Part shown: positions 33,795-46,363 of the stretch, in pieces | Layout of the letters: each line of letters opens with the position of its first letter | How positions within the stretch are numbered: position 1 is the first letter of the stretch | DNA from: Ligustrum vulgare | Taxonomy: Eukaryota; Streptophyta; Magnoliopsida; Lamiales; Oleaceae | Direction of reading: 5' to 3' | Assembly: GCA_963555705.1 (NCBI GenBank) | Contig: OY743190.1 | Coordinates: 15,383,491-15,447,490 of the forward strand | DNA: 64,000 nt | Position numbers and translations under genes: made by a program | Notes under the pieces: generated by a model | What the model saw: the letters and a program-made list of their open reading frames with translations, nothing else | What the model was told of the DNA's origin: nothing | Database searches by the model: none

Positions 33795-34515
33795 AGAGAT
33801 TTTATTATTTTCTCATAAGGAGAACATAAAAAGAGTCACACTGGAAAAGAAATACATGAAACACGCAAAAGCAAAAGAAAGCAACATGGGAAATTCCTCA
33901 AATTGAGAGATGTGTTTCCGGAGTAGCCGTATCCTACCACCTCTGACCTTTTGAGGAAATAAAGAAACCTTCAAAGAGGTGTGTTTCGAGAGTAAGAATA
34001 CTCCGTAATCTACCACCTGGAACCTTTGAGGTACACACAAGATTTAAACATTAAGGAAATCCTAGGAAATTAGAGGGGTGTCTCGAGAGTAAGAATACTC
34101 CGTATTCTACCCCCACCTATTCTAAGATTCATAAAGTTAAGTTTACATTAACCGGACTCCATTTTCGCTTGATTCCCCTTCCTTGCGACCAATCTATCTT
34201 AACCCCTGCTGGATCTTGTATTGAGATATATGACTGCAGCTTATCCAGTAGTTCATCAATAGTAGGAGCAGAAATAAGGAGCCTTCTGGAAAATGGAGAG
34301 ATGAATCCCTGTTCCACAGCATAATCAAGAAAGGTTAACTAACCATCAAAGAAATTGTTAACATTCAGAAGCCCAATAGGCTTATTATGGAGACCTAGTT
34401 GAGCCCACGAGGTAATGTTAAAGATTTCTTCTAAGGTACCAAAACCTCCGGGCAGGGCTATAAAGCCATCAGCAACCTCAATCTTTCGAGTCTTATTCGA
34501 TAAATTTTCCTCAGA
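33795..34515 (-). pseudogene. Captured LONELY GUY (LOG)-type cytokinin-activating enzyme fragment with 3' UTR
   Basis: On the minus strand the C-terminal half of a LOG-family protein is readable: [18 protein letters not shown] holds the family signature PGGxGTxxE, then [20 protein letters not shown], an internal TAG, LTFLDYAVEQGFISPFSRRL, SAPTIDELLDKLQSYI and a C-terminus ending VNVNLTL before TGA at 34129-34131. About 330 bp of 3' UTR-like sequence follows to AATAAA at 33801-33806. LOG enzymes release active cytokinin bases from their nucleoside 5'-monophosphates in the cytosol. No intron interrupts the readable part, although plant LOG genes usually have several, so capture from mRNA is likely (inference). 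The N-terminal half is missing. It is antisense to the retrotransposon and cannot be functional. Confidence 0.85.
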
Positions 34516-35503
34516 TCATTCATTGGAAGACTGGAATAATACTTGCGAATGTTTGTAAGAATGATATCCATGTTTTTGATGGATCTAACCTCTTCCCAGC
34601 ATGAACTATTTAAAAGCATTAAGGATTGGAGGGAATCCGCGTGATATTGATTCCAGCAAGAAAGCGCGGAATAGAATAATGGAAAAGAGGGAACAAGAGT
34701 TTATACGCCGTTTACTTTCTTGATAAAAGGAAGATTTGATGATGACGGGATTTGAGATATGGAATATTTTCTTGGATTTTGGGTACTGATATTTTGATAT
34801 AATAATCAAGGTATAGAAATAATATGGGGATACGTGAAAGTGAAATAAGGACTGTATTGAATCAGGATTAATAAGTTTGTGCAAGTGAAAGGAATACCTT
34901 ACGGGAAATGTTATGATATTTGAGTTAAGAATTTTAATTATTTGGGAGATATTTGTTTATTGAATTTTGCAGAAATTTTGGGTTACAAATATTGGAAAGA
35001 TAAACTGATGATTATGTTGATATGTGAATAACATGTTTGGGTATATTACATAGAGAATATTCAGGTAATCGTTTTAATTATTTTGGGATATTTGGTGATA
35101 AGAAGAAATGACAAATTATTATGGTATGATATGTTAGTAAAGATTTATTGAAATTTTAGAGATATTAATACGAATATTTGAGGTCACATGATACGATGAT
35201 AAATGACAAGTTACATGAATACTACAAGATATGATGAAATATCACATACGATTGGGAATTTTCATTTTGATTCAGAAGAATTTATGAGTAGACATATGTC
35301 TATTATTGATAGAAAAGTCCATGTCTTAAGAAAACAAATTGATGCATTTAGTCAAAGTCCAGTGGGTTAAATATGGTTGGGTTAAATATGGTAGCGATGA
35401 TGCTACATAAGAAGAAGAAGAAGAGATTCTGATTAAGTGTTCAGAAATCATAAGATCAAGTAAGATTAATTTCGAGGACGAAATTATTTTAAGGGGGTAA
35501 GTT
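34516..35503 (+). other. 3' internal region and PPT of the youngest element
   Basis: Noncoding A/T-rich sequence with Tekay-like pol wording beyond recognition. It ends with atttcgaggacgaaattatt and the purine tract aagggggtaag before the LTR at 35504. Confidence 0.65.
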
Positions 35504-37831
35504 TGTAGCGACCAAGAATTTTTACGCGATTAATAATTATTTTAATAGAAAATCGTGTCGCTACTATTTCACCCATTTTTATTAAGTTAACGCCACGACG
35601 TATTCGTATAGCCAAGTCAAGAAATAATCGAGATCGTTCGATTTTAAATTAAATTCCGAATTTCTAAAAATATCTCCATTCTCTTGATTTAAAGTATATT
35701 AAGTCTAAATACTTAATTCAATGTTATCCCAATATTTATTTGTACAAAAATTACTTTTATTATTTAAATTAAGAAAATATATGCAAGCATGAGAGGTTCC
35801 ATTATATATAATAATTATGAGAATCTTAATTTAATAAATATGGAAAAGTATATGAATGAATTATATACTCCATTATATATAATCATGAAGAGCATAATAT
35901 TTGTATAAATATGGAAAAGTATATGAATGATTGATAAGACTCCATTATATGTAATCATGAAGAGCATAATATTTGTATAAATATGGAAAAGTATATGAAT
36001 GAATTATATACTCCATTATATATAATCATGAAGAGCATAATATTTGTATAAATATGGAAAAGTATATGAATGATTGATAAGACTTCATGAAGAGCATAAT
36101 ATTTGTATAAATATGGAAAAGTATATGAATGATTTATATACTCCATTATATATAATCATGAAGAGCATATTATTTGTATAAATATGGAAAAGTATATGAA
36201 TGGTGCTTTACTTTAAGAAAATGATGTGTTAAAATTAATAGAATTGAATGATTATGTTTACAATATGCCAACTTTATACATCTATTTAAACCCATCTCTT
36301 TTACACACAACTCTACACATATACACTTATTTCCAATCTCTTGACAAAATCCACAAGTAAGAGAAATTCAAGGTGGTCAAGAAAGTTTTGGTCCATTTAC
36401 TACTACACTTCATTTTAATCTTTTAAAAGGTAAGTATATCTTATGTTTTTATGAAAAGTAAGTATGTTTTTATGAAAGGTAAATACACCTTATGTTTTTA
36501 TGAAAAGTAAGTATGTTTTTATGACAAGTAAATATATCTTATGTTTTTATGAAAAGTAAGTATGTTTTTATGAAAGGTAAATACACCTTATGTTTTTATG
36601 AAAAGTAAGTATGTTTTTATGACAAGTAAGTATATCTTATGTTTTTATGAAAAGTAAGTATGTTTTTATGAAAGGTAAATACACCTTATGTTTTTATGAA
36701 AAGTAAGTATGTTTTTATGACAAGTAAGTATATCTTATGTTTTTATGAAAAGTAAGTATGTTTTTATGAAAGGTAAATACACCTTATGTTTTTATGAAAA
36801 GTAAGTATGTTTTTATGACAAGTAAGTATATCTTATGTTTTTATGAAAAGTAAGTATGTTTTTATGAAAGATAAATATTACCTTATGTTTTTATGACAAG
36901 TAAGTATATCTTATGTTTTTATGAAAAGTAAGTATGTTTTTATGACAAGTAAGTATATCTTATGTTTTTATGAAAAGTAAGTATGTTTTTATGAAAGGTA
37001 AATACACCTTATGTTTTTATGAAAAGTAAGTATGTTTTTATGACAAGTAAGTATATCTTATGTTTTTATGAAAAGTAAGTATGTTTTTATGAAAGGTAAA
37101 TACACCTTATGTTTTTATGAAAAGTAAGTATGTTTTTATGACAAGTAAGTATATCTTATGTTTTTATGAAAAGTAAGTATGTTTTTATGAAAGGTAAATA
37201 CACCTTATGTTTTTATGAAAAGTAAGTATGTTTTTATGACAAGTAAGTATACCTTATGTTTTTATGAAAAGTAAGTATGTTTTTATGACAAGTAAGTATA
37301 TCTTATGTTTTTATGAAAATGTTTGGATCATTGCTATGAAATCAATCTCACAAAATTGTTATGGGTTCCATATGATATGTTTATGATTATGCTAAGGGGA
37401 CCGGAGTTTAGTAGCGCTACACATAAGAATTCTTGCCATTTAAGTTCGGTAAAATTCTTGTGTCTCCCTATGTTTATGAATATTTCAATCCTATCCTATG
37501 TTATGATGAAAATGATCCATATGCTTTCAAAAGAAAATTTATGCTTGGTATACTTACTGGGATTTTATAAATCTCACTCCACGATATTTACCATTTTCAG
37601 ATAATTGAAGGTTCGAGGCGGTCAACATGGAAGTGACAAAAGTGGTTAAGATTGATGAGATAATTATGTTGAACTTTATGTAAGAAAATTATGTTCTATT
37701 TTTATTCACAAATAAAATTATGGGATTCTAATTATTCTTTTGAATAATTTTACATTACTATTTAAGTCTCGATAATATGATATGAGTCACTTTTTGTGGC
37801 ACTCGAATGGTCGAGAATTCGGGTCGTCACA
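35504..37831 (+). repeat. 3' LTR of the youngest element (2328 bp)
   Basis: Same length, same internal arrays and same landmarks as 29522-31849 at a constant offset of 5982 bp. The two were made identical at integration and have had little time to diverge. Confidence 0.95.
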
Positions 37832-37836
37832 TTACC

Positions 37837-39280
37837 CAAGACACTTACCTCGATTGCCGCCCTATTCGCCGAAAAATCGTGAAAGAAGCTTCGCGCTCAG
37901 CCCGGTTTTACTCGATTTCAGCCCCAAAAGTTCGACCTTGAGCCCCGATTTTTGCACCAAATCAGGCCCCGATCTTTCCCCCTGCCTCGTCGGTGCCACC
38001 GCCGGCCGGAGAATGGTCGGCGAAGCCAGAACCGGAAGGGCTCCGCCCTTTCATCGCTCTCGGTCTTCTCTCTCTGTGTCACGATGTTTTGGAGAGAGAA
38101 GAGTAATTCTGATTTTATATTGAATTTTCAGAAATTGCAACTTTAGTCCCCTAATTCCATAGTTACTTAATTCAGTCCCTATAGTTTTAAAGCTATTCAT
38201 TCCGGCCCTTAAGTTTTTTAAATGATTTTTAATCAGCCCTTTCATTTTTAAAATCTATTATTTCAGCCCTATAGTTTAATATTCGTTTTGAGTTTCAACT
38301 CAACTTTTGAAAAGTATTAATTTTAGTCCCTCAACTTTCAAAGTATTCATTTTAGTCCCCCAAGTTTTAAAATAATTTGTCCCCGATATATTTAAAATAT
38401 ATGAGTTAGCCCAATTGTTTTCAAAATCTTTTATCATCTCATTTCCAATCCCAACTATGTTTGATTCTAATTTTAATCCCTAAACTTTTATTTTCTTATT
38501 TTAAAACTCTTTTGTTTCAAAAATATTTGATTTCCAAATACCACTTTAAGGTTTATTTATTATTGGCTAGTCGAGGCGCTTGGACATTTAGAAGAACAAC
38601 GTGAACTTTCTTGCTCAACTTTCAGACTCATGATTTGAAGTAGACTCGCCCCCACTAATTAGTTTAAATTATAATTGAATGTCTTATGTGAAATTACGTG
38701 ATTTACATGCTTTGATGCATGAGACGAGAAAAGAATATCTCTTATGAGATAAGATGAGAAATGATGATGTTATGCATAACTTATGTGCCTTAAGTGCACG
38801 AGACGAGACTACCCATACCCTATGATTTTAACAGCCTTTATTTTAAAAATACAAGAGCCCAAGAATATGATGATGATGTCACTGTATGATTGCATAATTA
38901 CGTGTTCCATTATTGTATAAATTAATTATTGGCGATGAGTCTACTGAGTATTTTTTGAAATACTCATTCCATTATTTTAACAGTTTTTGCAGATCTCGGA
39001 GAAGGCGGCGAATGAAATGAAAGTGGTGGCAAATTTTATAAATGATGAAAATTTTTAGCCAATTTTACGAATATTACTGATTGGATTATTTATCGTTAAT
39101 TTCATATAAATAATTGAGACACAAGTTTTTATGTTTTGTTCTATATTTCAAATTAATTAAGTTTCCGCTGATGTTTCAAATAATGAATGTGATGCTTTGA
39201 AATAAACTTTATTTTCCGCAATAAAGTCGATGTTAAAGGACGACGTGGCATCCCGGGCTCCGCGGAATTCGGGGCGTTAC
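37837..39280 (+). repeat. 3' LTR of the 23043-39280 element, second part
   Basis: Resumes after the TSD (ttacc at 37832-37836) and is colinear with 24537-25975. It ends gaattcggggcgttaca. Confidence 0.92.
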
Positions 39281-39285
39281 AGGGG

Positions 39286-42200
39286 GTGATCGAGATGATC
39301 GGGGAAAAGCAAGGACTGAGCAACCGCCTTCTTTCACTCCGTTGAACACCCCTCGGGCCGACATCCTTATGGGGATCAAAGATATGAAGGAATTGAAGTG
39401 ACCAGCCAGAATTAGGTCCCCGCCAGATATGCGCGACAAGAGCAAGTACTGTGATTTTTCATCGTTACCATGGACACGCCACAGAGACTTGTTACGCCTT
39501 ACAGCGAGAGATAGAAGCATTGATCAAGAGGGGTTTCCTGAAAACATATGTGGGGAATGACAAACGGCAGAAGTGTGATCATGAGCAAGATCATCCGCTA
39601 AGGAATAACAAGCCTACGACTGGAACAATCAATGTTATCATTGGTGGAACAGCTTCAGGGGGAGACTCACAAAATGGGCGCAAATTATATGCCAGACAGT
39701 CCTCGAGAGCCGGGACTGTTTGTCACCTGGACATCACATTTGGGTCTGACGATATGGAAGGAGTGATCACCCCTCATAACGATGCTATGGTAGTTACAAA
39801 AATCATAGCTAACTACGAGGTGAGAAGAATACTGGTAGACAATGGAAGCGCAGCTAATGTGTTATAACATGAGGCTTTCATTAAAATGGGGATATCAGCA
39901 AGCAGCTTAAGGCCTATCAGGACTCCCCTGCACGGATTTGGAGGGAGTATCATCATGCCCAAAGGCACCACCGAGCTTCCTTTGACATTGGGGACAGACC
40001 CCAAGCAGGTAACAGAAATCACGATGTGTCATGTTGTGAGGGCTCCAATGACGTACAACGTAATACTTGGCCGACCACTGTTGAACAACATCAAAGCAAT
40101 AGTGTCAACGTTCCATCTGGCCATGAAATTTCCAACAGCAGAAGGTGTGGGGGTTGTTCGGGGAGATCAAACAGTAGCAAGGCAGTGTTATGTTACTAGT
40201 GTCAAGAACCTCCCAGCTGAGGTTGCGCAGGTAGAAGCGTTGGAGCCCGACCTCGAGAACCGAGGTAGGCTTTCGCTAATGGAGGAATTATTGGAGGTCG
40301 AGGTCGGATCAGGGATAAATATCATCATTGGTCAGGATCTCGATGATGATCTGAAAATCGTGCTCACGCAGTGTTTGAAAGAAAACATTGATGTGTTCGC
40401 CTGGAGTGTTGAGGACATGCCTGTAATTGAGCCCGAGGTTGCCACGCACAGGTTAAATGTGAATCCCAATGCACGACACATAAAACAAAGGAAGAGACAG
40501 TTTGCTCCCGATCGTCGAATTGTGATTCAAGAAGAAATTGGTAAGCTCTTAAAGGCAGGATTCATCATGGAAGTTCTTTACCCAGATTGGCTTGCGAACG
40601 TGGTCTTGGTAAAGAAGAGCAATGGCAAGTGGCGAGTTTGTGTGGACTATACTGATCTGAATAAAGCATGCCCCAAGGACAGCTATCCATTACCACGGAT
40701 TGACAACCTCGTGGACAGCACTTCGGGCCATAGGATGTACAGCTTCCTTGACACATTTTTAGGTTACCACCAAATCCCAATGGCAGAGGATGATCAGGAA
40801 AAAACATCGTTCATGGCTGATTCAACGATCTATTGTTATAAGGTCATGCCCTTTGGCCAAAAGAATGCCGGGGCAACTTACCAAAGGTTGATAAACAAGG
40901 TGTTTGCAGGATTGATAGGGAAAAACATTGAGGCATATGTTGATGACATGGTTGTCAAAAGCACATAAGCTGACAGACACATTCAGGACCTCGAGGAGGT
41001 GTTCCTCACACTCATAAAGTACAAGATGAAACTGAACCCAGCTAAATGCGTGTTTGGGGTCTCGTCGGAAAAGTTTTTGGGTTTCATGATCACTCATCGG
41101 GGTATAGAGGCCAACCCCGATAAAATACAGGCTCTAATTTCCATGGAGTCTCCTAAAAATAGAAAAGACATTCAGAAACAGACAGGTCGGGTAGCAGCGC
41201 TTAACAGGTTCATGTCAAGAGCAGCCGACAAGTGTTTCCCCTTTTTCTGAAAACTTAGGGGAAATAAGAACTTCGAATGGAATGAGGAGTGTGAGCATGC
41301 ACTGCAACATCTGAAAAAATCCCTAGCAATGCCTCCTGTCCTTACAAAACCAAGTCCAGGAGATGTGTTATCCTTATACTTGGCCGTTTCTCAAAATTCC
41401 GTAAGCGCAGTACTCGTCAAGGAGGTTGGTCGAGCCCAGCAGCCCATATATTATGTCAGCAAAGTCCTCCTTGACGCATAAACCCGTTACACCCTTACAG
41501 AACAATTGGAGTTGGCACTAGTTGTAGTTGCAAGGAAGTTGAGGCAGTTCTTCCAATCACATATGATCGTGGTACTTATGAATCAACCCCTGAAACATAT
41601 ACTTCAAAATCCTAATGTATCCGGGAGATTGCTCAAATGGGACATTGAACTTGGCGAATTTGATATTGAGTTCATGCCCCGACCCTTGATAAAGGCACAG
41701 GCCTTGGCGGACTTTATTGCAGAGCTCACACCAACGCCTCGGGGGCCAGTTAACAGCCCGAACACACCCGAGTGGTGTTGGAATATTTTTTTGGATGGAG
41801 CATCCAACTCCTCAGGCTCGGGTGCGGGAGTTATAATTATAAGCCCGGACGGACAGGTTGAAATACAATGCGCTTTGAGGTTTGAATTTGAAACAACGAA
41901 CAACGAAGCAGAATATGAAGCCGTCATCATTGGGCTTGAGGTTGCTCACGGCCTTGAACTTGATCGTGTAAAGGTATACAGTGATTCCCAGCTCGTAGTA
42001 GGGAAAATCGATGGCACATTCGAGAAGAAAGAGGAAAAGATGAGTTTATATTGCCTTCGTGTTCACGACCTGCAGAGGATGTTCGGAAGTTGTGAGATTT
42101 TGAAAATACCTCGATCAGAAAATATCAAGGCTGATTCGCTCTCCAGACTTGTGTTCATGAGCGCCGATAATCTTGAGAGAACGGTTCATATGAAATATGT

Positions 42201-43482
42201 GTCGCATCCCAGTATTAACCAGAGGCTTGCAGTCATGGACATTGATCATGAGCCATCATGGATGGACCCCATCATCAAGTTTATAACTGAGGGAAGTCTC
42301 CCGGATGACTAGAGGGAGGCCAGGACCATCAAGCAAAGAGCAGCAAAATACTGCATGATAAGCGGAGTTCTTTTCAGAAGGAGTTTTACACTGCCCTACC
42401 TTAGATGTCTCAAAGCCTCTAAAGCTGCTCAAGCTCTTGCAGAAGTACATGAAGGCATGTGTGGGAATCATCAGGGTGCAAGGTCGTTAGCCCAAAGACT
42501 CCTCAGATACGGATACTATTGGCCGACCATGAGGACGGATGCAACGGATTATGTAAAGAAGTGTGACAAGTGTCAGAGACATGGGAATATCATACACCGA
42601 CCAGCTGAAGATCAAACTCCTATCCAGTGCCTAGGGCCATTCGAACAGTGGGGAATCGATATCCTGGGCCCTTTTCCCATTGTACAGAGACAGTTGAAGT
42701 TCATAGCAGTGGCAGTTGAATATTTCACCAAATGGGTGGAGGCAGAACCCCTAACAACAATTTCACAGCCCAAACTAAGATCTTTCGTTTGGAAATCTAT
42801 CATATGCAGGTTTGGCCTTCCTAGGGTATTGATAACGGACAATGGCCGGCAGTTCCATAACGCGCAGTTCAAAAATTTTTGTGCAAACCTTCATATTGAT
42901 CACCGTCTGACATCAGTTGCACACCCCTAGAGCAATGGGCTCGCAGAAGTGACGAACAGGATAATACTCCAAGACCTTCGCACGAGGATAGGAGATGCAC
43001 GACGCTCTTGGCCCGAGGAACTACCGGCAATACTTTGGTCTTACAGAACCTCACACCGAATAGCTACTGGAGAAACTCCATTCATGCTTGCCTTTGGGAT
43101 AGAGGCAACAATCCCCATTGAAGTAGGCATGCCAAGTTATAGGCATATTTTCCCAAATGTGGAAGGAGAATGTACCCGTGAACACCTTGACATGCTTGAA
43201 GGAGTTCGCAAACAGGAAAGCGCAAGGGCAGCATCATATCAGAGCAGAACGGCCAAGTACTTCAATAGCAGGGTCACACCAAGAAGGTTCAGGGCAGGAG
43301 ATCTAGTGTTGAGGAAAGCGGAAGCAGCTGGTCATCCCCCAGGGAAACTTGGGCCTGCATGGGAAGGACCCTATGAAGTTATACTACAGACACGAGGCGG
43401 ATCATACAGTCTTCGGGATCTTACAGGGACACCACTTCCAAGACCTTGGAATGCAGACAATATGAAAATCTACTACAAGTAG
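39286..43482 (+). pseudogene. Tat gag end and pol: protease, RT, dual RNase H, integrase
   Basis: Domains in order: gag tail with HRYHGHATETC zinc-knuckle wording near 39460 (a one-base T insertion precedes it); protease DNGSAANVL near 39840; RT (VCVDYTDLNKACPKDSYPLP, KVMPFGQKNAGATYQRL, EAYVDDMVVKST near 40930-40966); RNase H; a second RNase H (FLDGASNSSGSGAG, NNEAEYEAVIIGLE, VYSDSQLVVGKI); integrase with HHCC (EVHEGMCGNH ... CDKCQRH), DDE residues (GIDILGPFP, ITDNGRQF, SNGLAEVTNR) and a GPYEV C-terminal core. From 39451 everything is one frame, broken by stops at 39865, 40966, 41248, 41479, 42310 and 42928. The change in at least three (Gln or Trp codons) is a C-to-T or G-to-A. Catalytic residues otherwise look intact. 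Confidence 0.9.
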
Positions 43483-44571
43483 CAGAACCAAACTTTGTAG
43501 TTCATTCTCTTTAATTTTCTTTGCATTTTATTTTTTAGTTTAATTTCAGTTATGGCCTACGCGCCAGCTTTTATTTCCTCGAAGACATTTGTAAATAAAA
43601 GATACTTCTCTCCAATTATGTTGTTCAACTCCAAAGTCTTGCCCAAGAGCAAGCACTCTAAAGCCTTTCCCACGAGGAAGCACACAAAGCCTTCCCCACG
43701 AGGAAGTACACAAAGTCTTGCCCACGACCCATAACCTCAAAGGCTGACCCCGAATCATGCATCAAAAAAACTAACCCGAGCATCACCAATAGCACTTCCG
43801 TCATAATTACAGTTCCAATGATCGGGGTTAGTAACGTGGTCGAGGTTCATAACGTTCATTATCAATCCCATGTTCGGGGATTAATATTGTGTTCATTATC
43901 ACGATCAGGTTTAAAACTGCTTTCATTGTCAATCCCATGGTTGGGATTAAATACTGTCCATTATCAATCCCATGGTCGGGGTTAAATATTGTGTTCATTA
44001 CCATGATCGGGGTTAAACACTGCGTTCATTATTAATCCCATGATCGGGGTTAAATATTGTGTTCATTACCTTGATCGGGGTTAAACACTGAGTTCATTAT
44101 TAATCCCATGATCGGGGTTCAGACTTGTGTTTATCATTATCAATCCCATGGTCGGGATTAAATATTGTGTTCATTACCATGATCGGGGTTAAACACTGCG
44201 TTCATTATTAATACCATGATCGGGGTTAAATATTGTGTTCATTACCTTGATCGGGGTTAAACACTGAGTTCATTATTAATCCCATGATCGGGGTTCAGAC
44301 TTGTGTTTATCATTATTAATCCCATGATCGGGGTTCAGAATTGTGTTTATCCAATGATCTTGGTTCACGCAATTCATTACTAATCCACTGTTCGGATTTC
44401 ACACTGCTGCTCATTATCACTCCCTTGATTGTGTTACACTTGTGTTCATTATTCACCATGATATGTGCTAGTGTGAAGTGTTCATACATATGGAGACATA
44501 CTTCTAAAACATAAATCTTCATTAAGACTTATAAAATAGTTCGTACAAAATAATTGTGTTCGGGGATGAAA
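43483..44571. other. Tat spacer between pol and the antisense gene
   Basis: Noncoding. 43655-43730 has repeated gcccacgaggaagca-like words. 43812-44440 is the minisatellite. The rest is A/T-rich and serves as the common 3' side of the sense pol and the antisense gene. Confidence 0.7.
43812..44440. repeat. Minisatellite with TGATCGGGGTT core
   Basis: Imperfect units of about 34 bp, often paired as 68 bp: ttcattattaatcccatgat, cggggtt, then aaatattgtg or aaacactgag. At least fifteen units are visible and decay at both ends. Confidence 0.85.
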
Positions 44572-46363
44572 CTAGCTAGGGGCATCTTTGTCAACAATCT
44601 CAAGCTCGTCCCCCGAACCTCCTTCATCTCCATCCTCAGGACCATCCTCCGATTTTGAGAGAACGAGCCCTTCAGTAAGTTCGGGGTCACCTCGTATGTC
44701 CTCAGTCACAACCCCTTTCTTGCACAGTAGAGCTCGCGCTTGTTTGAAAGCGTAATTATAGGAGCCTAAGGCATACTCCCCTTGAAGGAGCTCGAACTCC
44801 TCAGACGTCTTAAACTCCTCGACAGCTGATGCACGAGCAGTAACCAGCTTCTCTAAATAATTTTTCTTGTCTCGCTCAAGCTCGAGCTTCAATTCGTCAG
44901 CTCGATCCATAGCGTCCCCAAGTTCTTTCTTGAGTGACTCCCTCCCTCGTTTCAGATCCTTGTTTTCAGCCCCGAGATGCTCTATTTTCATCTCGCGAAT
45001 GGTCACGGAATTACTCAACCCTTCAGCACGTTCACCTTCGTCAGTAGCCCGGAAGGCGATGCCCTGGGCGATGTTCAATGCCTGCCATATTAATGAGCGA
45101 TAAAGTCGGGGGACTAAGAATAAATAGGAGGGAAAAACAATTTTTACCCTGTTCAGCATAGCCTCCAGATGCCTAAGACCTATGCTCGGGCTTAGCTCTT
45201 TTCTGTATTTCTCGACAACATCCGGCGATTGAGAAGCCTCCTTGGATGTGTCATCCTCGAGCTCCACTACTTCGGGGACAACTTTCATCCGAGAAACGCG
45301 AGGAGGTGGAGGCGGAACCTCCTCGGAATCCTCATCCCTCAATAGTGTGAGTGAACCTTCTCCAGGTCCACTAGCCACCCGAGGCCTCTTCTTGGCTTTC
45401 TTCACTGGGGGCCGACCACTTGCTCCAGCTTTGCCTTTTAAGAAATTATTTAGTCGAGATGGATCAATCGCCATGTTCTCTGTAAAAATAAAGACAAGGC
45501 ATTATATTGAGCACGAACAAAAAAAAAAAAAAAAAAAGAGAAGGATGAGCATGTGTCCTACCCCCAAATTTAATGACTCCGGCACGATCTAGGGTGTCAT
45601 CCCCCAGCAATTCATCCAAATTATTTGCTAATGGGTCTAAACCCTTGAGCAGCTGCCTATCGTGCTCTAAAGCCTCAAAATAAGCTTGACCCTCGTTGAA
45701 CTTCACAGTGTCAGAAATTACCCAGTCCGACCAAAATGGATGCCCGGGCTCCTGAGGAATTATGTAAAAAAACCTCTCCTTCCAACCCTGAAGAGAGCTC
45801 GGCATCCTAGGCATCCTAAACCTACCCCGACTAGATAGATAAGCAAAGCACGAAAAATGGGGAACCTGTTTGAGCTCAAACACCATTCTATAGAGATCTA
45901 GTCGGGGGACTATAGACATTACCCTACAAGCAATAAAGAAATATACCAACATCCTCCAACCATTCGGCACTAGTTGCCCCGGGCACATGGAGTGCTCCAC
46001 GAGGAATTCTATTAAAAACGGATGTAATGGCCACCTTAGCCTGGCCTTTAAGGCATCCCTACACACTAGTAACTCCCCCTCTCGAGCATATACTACTTTA
46101 TCCTCCAGTGTTGGAGCCCTAATATCGCATCTGGGCATTAACCCGAATTCCCAAGCAACCTCGATGATCTTATGCTCCTTATAAATGCACCTAAGATCGG
46201 GGTAGGTCAATGGTAACTCCTCCTCCCCCTGAGCCCGAGGCCTAAAATCAACAGGGTCGGCCATAGTAATTAGAGAATTTCCTACGTCCTCGGGCCCACG
46301 GTGCTCATTACCCGAATTACTAGAGCTACTGTCACTACCCGAACTACCGCTGCTACTAGACAT
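44572..46363 (-). CDS. Antisense extra gene of the Tat element (PF04195-like, probably spliced)
   Basis: Transcribed opposite to gag-pol. Proposed start is the ATG at 46363 (MSSSSGSSGSDSSSS). Exon 1 runs to 45562 and resembles the plant 'putative gypsy-type transposon' domain: PLHPFLIEFLVEHSMCPGQL, PNGWRMLVYFFIACRV, then a GWKERFFYI block. A probable 82-bp intron (45561-45480, GTAGG...TTACAG) would join it in frame to exon 2, 45479-45148 (MAIDPSRLNNFLKGKAGASG, basic NLS-like KKAKKRPR, acidic stretch). A possible 66-bp intron (45147-45082, GTAAAA...GGCAG), a multiple of three, precedes exon 3. Exon 3 is coiled-coil rich (ENKDLKRGRESLKKELGDAM) with an acidic end. Without splicing, the two parts are separate ORFs. 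Antisense ORFs at this site are known in Tat elements; function unknown. Confidence 0.75.

Larger units (their letters stand above)
29522..37831 (+). mobile_element. Very young non-autonomous Tekay-like element (8310 bp) carrying a LOG gene fragment
   Basis: LTRs 29522-31849 and 35504-37831 have exactly the same length (2328 bp) and no difference in the stretches I compared. TSD ttacc at 29517-29521 and 37832-37836. The PBS is present. The 3.65-kb internal region has no element ORF of useful length but contains a captured plant LOG fragment on the minus strand and pieces of another LTR. It inserted into the 3' LTR of the 23043-39280 element and is the last insertion in this nest. Confidence 0.93.
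23043..39280 (+). mobile_element. Tekay-like non-autonomous Ty3/gypsy element inserted in Tat gag
   Basis: 5' LTR 23043-25975 (2933 bp), internal part 25976-28020, and a 3' LTR starting at 28021 that is split at 29521 and ends at 39280. LTR ends are TGTAGCGACC...GGGCGTTACA. Flanks are gggcg (23038-23042) and ggggg (39281-39285), a TSD with one mismatch. Only 2 kb of internal sequence remains, with a short RT remnant, so it depends on partner proteins. The two LTRs show scattered substitutions and small indels, so it is older than the element nested in it. Confidence 0.88.

Noticed and set aside
33813..34040. 75-codon minus-strand ORF (MCVPQRFQVV)
   Set aside because: It lies downstream of the LOG stop codon in the captured 3' UTR, contains repeated tactccgta words and has no recognisable domain.
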